A stretch of 13,744 nucleotides of DNA, from contig JADHVS010000113.1 in assembly GCA_016783865.1 (NCBI GenBank), positions 1 to 13,744 on the forward strand, given 5' to 3'. The position numbers and the translations under genes were made by a program. Positions 8,135 to 13,744 of the stretch are shown in pieces. Within the stretch, counting starts at the first letter, position 1; each line of letters starts with the position of its first letter. This stretch comes from Bacteroidales bacterium (GTDB lineage: Bacteria > Bacteroidota > Bacteroidia > Bacteroidales > SM23-62). Under the pieces are notes generated by a model. That model saw only the letters and a program-made list of their open reading frames with translations. It was not told the DNA's origin and searched no databases.

Positions 8135-8167
8135 AACCTGCAACCTGCAACCTGCAACCTGCAACCT
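8135..8167 (+). repeat. Tandem heptamer array directly before waaA
   Basis: Four perfect AACCTGC units (8135-8162) are followed by a partial AACCT (8163-8167), ending two bases before the ATG at 8170. It takes the place where a ribosome binding site would lie, and no Shine-Dalgarno sequence is present. Perfect tandem copies of seven bases are prone to gain or loss of units. Confidence 0.9.
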
Positions 8168-8169
8168 CT

Positions 8170-9396
8170 ATGATGGTTCTATACAACATCGGAATCCGCG
8201 TTTATCACCTGGGCATATTGATTGCTTCATTATTTGACAGAAAAGCCAGGTTATGGATCGCTGGCAGGAAGAATCTCTTCGTGCAATTGCATTCCGCCAT
8301 AGGTCCTTCAGACCAGATCATATGGTTTCACTGCTCATCGCTGGGAGAATTTGAACAGGGCAGGCCGGTGATTGAAAAGATCAGGGAGGTGGCTCCTGAA
8401 AAGAAGATCCTGTTAACTTTTTATTCTCCTTCGGGATATGAGATAAGAAAAGATTTTCAAGGGGTCGATTATATTTTCTATCTCCCACTTGATACAAGAA
8501 ACAATGCCCAAAGGTTTATCCGGATTGTCAAACCGGAAATGGTCTATTTCATAAAATATGAATACTGGTATCACTTCCTTAAAGAACTTGAAAAAAACCA
8601 AACACACATATATCTTATCTCTGCTATTTTCAGGAAAGACCAGATATTTTTTAAATGGTATGGAAAGTGGTTCAGAAGAATGCTGAAGTCCTTCAACCAT
8701 TTGTTTGTACAGGACGATGACTCAAAACAAAACCTTGCTCATATAGGTATAACCAATGTTACCGTTTCAGGCGACACCCGTTTCGACAGGGTCTTTTCTA
8801 TCGCTGGTAAATCAAAACAATATCCAGGAATTGAGGCATTTACATCAGGCATGAAATCGCTGATTATGGGATCAACCTGGCCTGGTGATGAAGAGTTACT
8901 CATCAGGTACATCAATGAGAATTCGCTGCCACTGAAATTTATCATTGCCCCTCATGAAGTCCACGAATCCAATATCAGGAGAATCGAAAACAGGATTGAA
9001 AAGAGAACAATCAGGTATTCCAACCTTGAAAATTCTGATCCAGAAACAGCAGATGTTTTAGTGATCGATACCATTGGAATTTTGTCTTCGGTATACCAGT
9101 ACGGTACGGTGGCATATATCGGCGGAGGATTCGGCAAAGGAATTCACAATATTCTCGAAGCAGCCACTTTTGGTTTGCCTGTTATTTTCGGACCACATTT
9201 TTCAAGGTTCAAAGAAGCCCATGATCTGATCCATTTGGGCGCTGCATTTTCAGTTTCCAACTACGATGAATTACATCAAAATTTAACTCCCCTGATAACC
9301 AGGAAGAATATACTTCAGCTTGCTTCAGATAAGGCCCGTAATTATGTCGTGTTAAATAAGGGTGTAACGGATAAAATCATTGCCGGCACACTCTGA
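8170..9396 (+). CDS. waaA: 3-deoxy-D-manno-octulosonic acid (Kdo) transferase
   Basis: This 408-residue enzyme moves Kdo from CMP-Kdo to lipid A precursor at the inner face of the cytoplasmic membrane, starting the lipopolysaccharide core. It is GT30 family with a GT-B fold. A hydrophobic N-terminal segment (about residues 5-22) is the likely membrane anchor. WFHCSSLGEFEQGRP contains Glu60, equivalent to the catalytic base. The linker shows FVQDDDS (179-185) and GDTRFDRV (201-208). The C-terminal CMP-Kdo domain shows GSTWPGDE (234-241), APHEVHE (260-266), GGGFGKGIHNILE (318-330) and GLPVIFGPHF (335-344). Length is normal. ATG at 8170 or 8173 is possible, with nothing to separate them. The leader is a heptamer array. 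Whether it adds one or more Kdo residues cannot be told from sequence. Confidence 0.96.
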   Translation: MMVLYNIGIRVYHLGILIASLFDRKARLWIAGRKNLFVQLHSAIGPSDQIIWFHCSSLGEFEQGRPVIEKIREVAPEKKILLTFYSPSGYEIRKDFQGVDYIFYLPLDTRNNAQRFIRIVKPEMVYFIKYEYWYHFLKELEKNQTHIYLISAIFRKDQIFFKWYGKWFRRMLKSFNHLFVQDDDSKQNLAHIGITNVTVSGDTRFDRVFSIAGKSKQYPGIEAFTSGMKSLIMGSTWPGDEELLIRYINENSLPLKFIIAPHEVHESNIRRIENRIEKRTIRYSNLENSDPETADVLVIDTIGILSSVYQYGTVAYIGGGFGKGIHNILEAATFGLPVIFGPHFSRFKEAHDLIHLGAAFSVSNYDELHQNLTPLITRKNILQLASDKARNYVVLNKGVTDKIIAGTL

Positions 9397-9761
9397 ATTC
9401 ATGAAGGCATATACACTCATGTATTGTCTTTCCCAATACTGGAAAATCTTTAAATCGCTACGATATTTTTTTATCAACAAAATTTAAACTTTTAAAGATT
9501 ATTATCTTCAAGTTAATAATTGTGGTTTCATGGGGAACTTATTGATAAATGATTTAAAGATCTTATTTTACTAATATCTACATTTGTCCTTTCCATAGGG
9601 TTTTCAGAGGATGCGTTAATAAGTAAACCGATTTGTTAATAAATAGAAAACTGTTCTGCTTGTTAACGGGGGCATCTATCTTTAAATTGCAATTTCAACT
9701 TTCTTTTGACTCATCCTCAGTTAATCTATTATGAACTAATTGTTTAAAATATTTCATTTTC
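9397..9761. other. 365-base intergenic region upstream of nrdJ
   Basis: No gene is visible in this AT-rich stretch. A small hairpin (GTATTG 9421-9426 pairing CAATAC 9434-9439) follows waaA but has no T tract, so it is at most a weak terminator. GTTAATAA occurs at 9512, 9615 and 9635, with related GTTAAC at 9662 and GTTAAT at 9720. TATCTTTA at 9677-9684 is a one-mismatch -7 box. I found no cobalamin riboswitch B12 box (GCCACTG-type), although the downstream enzyme needs B12. Confidence 0.55.
9615..9667 (+). repeat. GTTAATAA repeat cluster in the nrdJ upstream region
   Basis: GTTAATAA at 9615-9622 and 9635-9642 start exactly 20 bases apart (about two helical turns), and GTTAAC follows at 9662-9667. 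TGTTAATAA at 9634-9642 is one base off the DnaA-box pattern TGTGNAWAA, and the 9615 copy, preceded by C, is two bases off. The placement just upstream of a candidate -7 box suggests regulator binding sites, but the sequence is AT-rich and chance is possible. Confidence 0.35.
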
Positions 9762-12362
9762 ATGGACGAATTGGCCTCTAAGAAAAAATTAGCCGTTGCT
9801 GTTACTGACAAGAAAGAAAATCAGCATGAAACAAAAACTGAACACGAAGAAAAAACTTACTCCTTCGAGGAGGTTGTTCAGGAAACCAAAAAATATTTTG
9901 GTGGTGATGAACTCGCGGCTACCGTCTGGGCCAATAAATATGCCCTGAAGGATTCCAAAGGCAATATTTACGAACGGACACCCGACGATATGCATCGCCG
10001 TATTGCCCATGAAATTGCCAGGATCGAAAACAAATACCCCAACCCGCTTTCCGAAGATGAGATATTTGAACTTATCCGTTATTTTAAATACATCGTACCC
10101 CAGGGATCCCCAATGACAGGCATAGGTAATAATTTCCAGATCGCCTCCCTGTCAAACTGTTTTGTTATTGGTCACGATGGTCCTTCCGACTCCTATGGCG
10201 GTATCATGAAAATTGACCAGGAGCAGGTGCAACTGATGAAGCGCAGGGGTGGCGTTGGTCACGATCTTTCCCATATCCGTCCAAAAGGAAGTCCTGTATT
10301 AAACAGCGCATTGACCTCAACCGGTATTGTTCCTTTCATGGAAAGGTACTCCAATTCAACCCGTGAAGTTGCCCAGGATGGAAGACGGGGTGCCCTTATG
10401 TTAAGTATCTCAATCAAGCATCCTGATGCAGAAGGATTCATTGACGCCAAGATGGCAAAAGGAAAGGTTACCGGAGCAAATGTTTCAGTACGTATCGATG
10501 ATAACTTCATGCAGGCAGTGGTCGACAATGCGGCATATGTACAACAATATCCGATTGAATCCGATAACCCTTCTTATAAAAAGGAAATTGATGCCCGGAA
10601 ACTCTGGGATAAGATCATACACAATGCCTGGAAATCAGCCGAGCCGGGTATACTGTTCTGGGATACAGTTGTACGGGAATCCGTAGCAGATTCATATGCT
10701 GATCTTGGCTTCAAAACAGTTTCCACCAATCCGTGTGGTGAAATACCACTTTGTCCGTATGACAGCTGCCGGCTTCTGGCTATCAATCTTTACAGCTACG
10801 TTGAAAATCCCTTTACATCAGAAGCGAAATTTAATTTTGATCTGTTTAAAAAACATGTCGGCCACGCTCAAAGGATGATGGACGATATCATCGATCTTGA
10901 AATTGAAAAAATAGATGCCATACTCAAAAAGATCAATGATGATCCTGAAGATGAGGAACTCAAAAGAGCGGAACGACTGTTATGGGAAAAGATAAAGAAT
11001 AAGTCAACCCAGGGACGAAGAACAGGTGTGGGAATAACCGGGGAAGGCGATATGCTCGCTGCCCTTGGATTACAATATGGAAGTGAAAATGCCACTGACT
11101 TCTCAACTGAAGTACATAAAACAATTGCACTTGAAGCATACCGATCAAGTACGATGCTGGCCAAAGACAGGGGTAGTTTTCCGATTTTTGATATCAAAAA
11201 AGAAAAAAACAATCCCTTTATTCAGCGACTAAAAAATGAAGACGAAGAATTGTATAAAAACATGGAAAAATATGGCAGGAGAAATATTTCCCTCCTTACC
11301 ATAGCTCCTACAGGAACAACCAGTCTGATGACCCAGACAACCTCAGGGATCGAACCTGTATTCCTTCCAGTATACAGAAGAAGACGCAAGGTAAATCCCA
11401 GCGATGGAACTGCCAATATCACATTTGTTGATGATGTGGGCGACAGCTGGGAAGAATATAATGTCTTCCATCATAAATTCGAGACCTGGCTCCAGACCAA
11501 CGGATATGATATCGGCGAAGTGAAAAACATGGAGAATGATTCAATCCAGAAGATTGTAGAAAAATCTCCCTATCACAAAGCTACCTCCAAAGATGTGGAT
11601 TGGGTTGCCAAAGTTAAAATGCAGGGGCAGATCCAGAAGTGGGTCGACCATTCAATCAGCGTTACCATTAACCTGCCCAGAGATGCTAATGAAGAACTGG
11701 TGAGTGAATTATATATGACTGCCTGGCAAAGTGGTTGTAAAGGCTGTACGATCTACAGGGATGGCTCCCGGGATGGTGTTCTTGTTTCCAGTGAAATTGA
11801 CGATGATGATCTCGATGGCCACAAAAGGCCAAGAGTACTTGATGCCGAAATCATCCGGTTCAAAAATAATGATAAAGGCTGGATCGCATTTGTAGGACTC
11901 AAAAACGGACAACCCTACGAGATATTTACCGGAATTGAAGATGACGAGATCTTCCCCATTCCTCATTCCATTACCAAGGGAAGAATCATTAAGAACAAGG
12001 AAGAGAATGGCACTACCCGCTATGATTTCCAATATATCGACAAGTATGGATATAAAAACACACTGGGTGGATTGTCACATATTTTCGATCCGGAATTCTG
12101 GAATTATGCTAAACTGATATCAGGTGTTCTTCGTCATGGTATGCCCATACCAAATGCAGTTTCTCTTGTTTCATCTCTCAGGCTTGACAGCGATACGATC
12201 AATACCTGGAAAGCAGGTGTGGAAAGGGCCCTGAAAAAATATATTCCAGACGGAACAAAGGCCAAATCAAAAGAAAAATGTCTTGAATGCGGTTCAGGTA
12301 ACCTGGTATACCAGGAAGGATGCCTGATCTGTACCGGATGCGGCTCTTCGAAATGCGGATAA
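9762..12362 (+). CDS. nrdJ: Adenosylcobalamin-dependent (class II) ribonucleotide reductase
   Basis: This 866-residue enzyme reduces ribonucleotides to deoxyribonucleotides with a radical generated from adenosylcobalamin, so it works with or without oxygen. Cys133 in LSNCF and Cys336 in YDSCRL form the redox pair; NPCGE at 323-327 supplies Asn323, the thiyl-radical Cys325 and Glu327. The 11-residue gap from Cys325 to Cys336 fits class II enzymes. IAPTGTTS lies at 514-521. From about 690 the sequence matches the TSCPD-type tail domain. The C-terminus has six cysteines (840, 843, 854, 857, 860, 865), consistent with a zinc ribbon and the end-of-chain thiols that re-reduce the active site. Residues 1-30 are a lysine/glutamate-rich, probably disordered lead. 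No radical-subunit or activase gene is adjacent, as expected for this class. Confidence 0.96.
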   Translation: MDELASKKKLAVAVTDKKENQHETKTEHEEKTYSFEEVVQETKKYFGGDELAATVWANKYALKDSKGNIYERTPDDMHRRIAHEIARIENKYPNPLSEDEIFELIRYFKYIVPQGSPMTGIGNNFQIASLSNCFVIGHDGPSDSYGGIMKIDQEQVQLMKRRGGVGHDLSHIRPKGSPVLNSALTSTGIVPFMERYSNSTREVAQDGRRGALMLSISIKHPDAEGFIDAKMAKGKVTGANVSVRIDDNFMQAVVDNAAYVQQYPIESDNPSYKKEIDARKLWDKIIHNAWKSAEPGILFWDTVVRESVADSYADLGFKTVSTNPCGEIPLCPYDSCRLLAINLYSYVENPFTSEAKFNFDLFKKHVGHAQRMMDDIIDLEIEKIDAILKKINDDPEDEELKRAERLLWEKIKNKSTQGRRTGVGITGEGDMLAALGLQYGSENATDFSTEVHKTIALEAYRSSTMLAKDRGSFPIFDIKKEKNNPFIQRLKNEDEELYKNMEKYGRRNISLLTIAPTGTTSLMTQTTSGIEPVFLPVYRRRRKVNPSDGTANITFVDDVGDSWEEYNVFHHKFETWLQTNGYDIGEVKNMENDSIQKIVEKSPYHKATSKDVDWVAKVKMQGQIQKWVDHSISVTINLPRDANEELVSELYMTAWQSGCKGCTIYRDGSRDGVLVSSEIDDDDLDGHKRPRVLDAEIIRFKNNDKGWIAFVGLKNGQPYEIFTGIEDDEIFPIPHSITKGRIIKNKEENGTTRYDFQYIDKYGYKNTLGGLSHIFDPEFWNYAKLISGVLRHGMPIPNAVSLVSSLRLDSDTINTWKAGVERALKKYIPDGTKAKSKEKCLECGSGNLVYQEGCLICTGCGSSKCG

Positions 12363-12384
12363 GTTCAGAAGTCGATATTAAATC

Positions 12385-12430
12385 ATCCTGAACTTGCCTG
12401 CCTGCCTTCGCGGCAGGCAGGTTTCAGGAT
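12385..12430. terminator. Large palindrome, probable two-way terminator
   Basis: GCCTGCCTGCC (12396-12406) pairs with GGCAGGCAGGT (12412-12422) around TTCGC, a GC-rich stem with one terminal G-U. Outside it ATCCTGAA (12385-12392) pairs with TTCAGGAT (12423-12430), with CTT bulged on the left. It separates convergent nrdJ and kbl. GTTCAG at 12363-12368 could instead pair with CTGAAC at 12388-12393. The inner CCTGCC/GGCAGG arms look like a dispersed genomic palindrome rather than unique sequence (inference). Confidence 0.75.
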
Positions 12431-12457
12431 CTTCCCGATTGGATTATCAGATCCCGA

Positions 12458-12473
12458 TCCCGGGAATCCGGGA
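12458..12473. repeat. Second small hairpin between nrdJ and kbl
   Basis: TCCCGG pairs perfectly with CCGGGA around GAAT. It sits 27 bases beyond the larger palindrome and 15 bases before the 3' end of kbl, so it would be the first hairpin in a kbl transcript. The following GACGAAATGACA resembles the tails of short dispersed elements seen in Bacteroidota genomes (recollection, not checked). Confidence 0.5.
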
Positions 12474-12487
12474 CGAAATGACAATTA

Positions 12488-13675
12488 TTAAATCACATCC
12501 AGCTTTTTACCTACTTTTTTAAATCCCTCTATAGCTTTATCGAGGTGGTCCTTTTCATGAGCTGCCGATATTTGTACCCTGATCCTTGCTTCTCCCTTCG
12601 GTACTACCGGATAGTAAAAACCAATCACATAAATGCCTTCATCCAGAAGCATGGCCGCAAAATCCTGCGATAACCTGGCATCATACAGCATAATAGGAAT
12701 AATTGCAGACTGGGTTGGCCTGATATCAAAACCAGACTCTTTCATTTGTTTATAAAAGTAATCTGTATTCCAATGCAACTTTTCCTGAAGTTCATTTGTT
12801 TCACTCATCATATCGAACATTTTAATCCCGGCGGCCACCACCATTGGAGGCAGGGAGTTTGAAAACAGGTAGGGCCTCGACCGCTGACGCAACATATCGA
12901 TGATCTCCTGCCTGCCCGTGGTAAATCCACCAATAGCCCCACCAAACGCCTTGCCAAGTGTCCCTGTGATGATCTCTGCCTGACCCCGGACATCAAATAA
13001 TTCAGTTACCCCACGACCTGTCTTACCAACCACTCCGGCCGAATGCGATTCGTCGATCATGACCATGGCATCATACTTGTCAGCCAGCCTGACGATCTGG
13101 TCCAGAGGTGCCACATTCCCATCCATCGAAAAGACCCCATCCGTAACTACAATCCTGAAGCGCTGATCCTGCGCTTTCTTCAATTGCTCCTCCAGGTCTC
13201 TCATGTCTGCATTGGCATACCTGTAACGCTGGGCTTTGCACAACCTTACTCCATCAATGATAGAGGCATGGTTGAGAGAGTCAGAGATAATGGCATCTAC
13301 ATCAGTCAATAATGGTTCAAAGACACCACCATTCGCATCAAAACAGGCTGCATAAAGAATGGTATCGTCCATCCCAAAAAAATCAGCCACCTTCTTTTCG
13401 AGTTCCCTGTGCAGGTCCTGGGTACCACATATAAACCTGACCGACGACATACCATAACCCCTTTCATCCATAGCATCTTTAGCTGCTTTGATCAGACCGG
13501 GATGATTAGATAAACCCAGGTAATTGTTGGCACAGAAATTCAATACTTCTTCTCCGGTGCTCACTTTGATACAGGCACCCTGGGGTGAGGTAATGATCCT
13601 TTCTTTTTTATAGAGCCCAGCTTCTTCAATGGATTTCAACTCCTGTTGCAGATGATTCCTTATTTTACCGTACAT
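12488..13675 (-). CDS. kbl: Glycine C-acetyltransferase (2-amino-3-ketobutyrate CoA ligase)
   Basis: This 395-residue cytoplasmic enzyme uses pyridoxal phosphate to interconvert 2-amino-3-oxobutyrate plus CoA with glycine plus acetyl-CoA, the second step of threonine breakdown through threonine dehydrogenase. It belongs to the alpha-oxoamine synthase family. Lys242 in GTLGKAFGG is the cofactor lysine, Asp208 in VMIDESHSAG binds the pyridine nitrogen, and His136 in SLNHASIIDG stacks on the ring. The N-terminal NFCANNYLGLSNHP and GYGMSSVRFICGTQ segments are family hallmarks, and length matches the E. coli enzyme. Related enzymes (KAS for sphingolipids, BioF for biotin) are close alternatives, but the NFCANNYLGL and RFICGTQ wording favours Kbl. 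It may be co-transcribed with a gene upstream, 21 bases away if the partial frame at the window edge is real. Confidence 0.93.
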   Translation of the reverse strand: MYGKIRNHLQQELKSIEEAGLYKKERIITSPQGACIKVSTGEEVLNFCANNYLGLSNHPGLIKAAKDAMDERGYGMSSVRFICGTQDLHRELEKKVADFFGMDDTILYAACFDANGGVFEPLLTDVDAIISDSLNHASIIDGVRLCKAQRYRYANADMRDLEEQLKKAQDQRFRIVVTDGVFSMDGNVAPLDQIVRLADKYDAMVMIDESHSAGVVGKTGRGVTELFDVRGQAEIITGTLGKAFGGAIGGFTTGRQEIIDMLRQRSRPYLFSNSLPPMVVAAGIKMFDMMSETNELQEKLHWNTDYFYKQMKESGFDIRPTQSAIIPIMLYDARLSQDFAAMLLDEGIYVIGFYYPVVPKGEARIRVQISAAHEKDHLDKAIEGFKKVGKKLDVI

Positions 13676-13696
13676 AATATTTTATTTTATCAAATT

Positions 13697-13744
13697 CTAT
13701 CTTAATAGATTTAAATTCAGCTTCTTACTGATTTCTTCAACCAT
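13697..13744 (-). CDS. Possible 3' end of an upstream gene (partial)
   Basis: Read from the right edge on the minus strand, one frame stays open for 15 codons (MVEEISKKLNLNLLR) and ends in TAG at 13697-13699, 21 bases before the kbl start. The other two frames stop within nine codons. The residues look like an ordinary charged helical C-terminus. A gene here would fit an operon with kbl; threonine dehydrogenase is the usual partner of kbl, but nothing in these 15 residues identifies it. Confidence 0.35.
   Translation of the reverse strand: MVEEISKKLNLNLLR

Noticed and set aside
7961..8164. 67-codon minus-strand frame beginning in the heptamer array
   Set aside because: Its first residues are just the translated repeat, and the rest overlaps the start of gltX in another frame.
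8135..8167. Tandem repeat as a CRISPR array
   Set aside because: Units are seven bases with no spacers; it is a simple tandem repeat.
9421..9439. Hairpin after waaA as an intrinsic terminator
   Set aside because: Only six pairs, AT-rich, and not followed by a T tract.
10868..11212. 114-codon minus-strand frame inside nrdJ
   Set aside because: Serine- and isoleucine-rich shadow of the reductase coding strand, with no support as a gene.
12385..12473. Palindromes as an attachment site or insertion sequence end
   Set aside because: No transposase or integrase, no matching second end and no target-site duplication are visible in the window.

Overview
The window looks like a chromosomal stretch from a member of the Bacteroidota, probably a Bacteroidales or Marinilabiliales relative. 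This is inferred from three things. Base composition is moderately AT-rich, and clear Shine-Dalgarno sequences are largely absent. Promoter-like TAnnTTTG boxes occur. The gene content is also typical: a secreted sulfatase, a lipoprotein hydrolase, a Kdo transferase for Gram-negative lipid A, a B12-dependent ribonucleotide reductase and a glycine C-acetyltransferase. No rRNA, tRNA, transposase, integrase, phage gene or CRISPR array was found.

Layout. Positions 1-2400 carry two plus-strand genes for exported proteins: a signal-peptide-bearing metallo-beta-lactamase-fold hydrolase and a 502-residue secreted protein of unknown function. Positions 2410-5352 carry two minus-strand genes, an alpha/beta-hydrolase lipoprotein and an arylsulfatase-type enzyme. 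They are 57 bases apart and plausibly co-transcribed (sulfatase first). Positions 5554-6426 carry two small plus-strand genes: an exported 174-residue protein of unknown function and a GYD-domain protein. Positions 6504-9396 hold housekeeping genes. gltX (minus) and waaA (plus) are divergent, sharing a 139-base intergenic region that includes a tandem heptamer array right in front of waaA. Positions 9762-13675 hold nrdJ (plus) and kbl (minus), convergent around a large palindrome. The right edge may catch the last codons of another minus-strand gene upstream of kbl.

How the genes work together. There is no single pathway. The left half is an envelope or secreted hydrolase neighbourhood, possibly for sulfated substrates, although no SusC/SusD pair or sulfatase-maturing enzyme is in view. 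The right half is core metabolism: translation, lipopolysaccharide inner core, deoxynucleotide synthesis and threonine/glycine metabolism.

The most distinctive non-coding signal is a family of short repeats built on the heptamer AACCTGN. It occurs in three separate intergenic regions: directly after two stop codons, and directly before the waaA start. One copy is arranged as an inverted pair that could act as a two-way terminator. I see no convincing new multi-gene defence, mobile or biosynthetic system here; the findings are modest and are scored accordingly.
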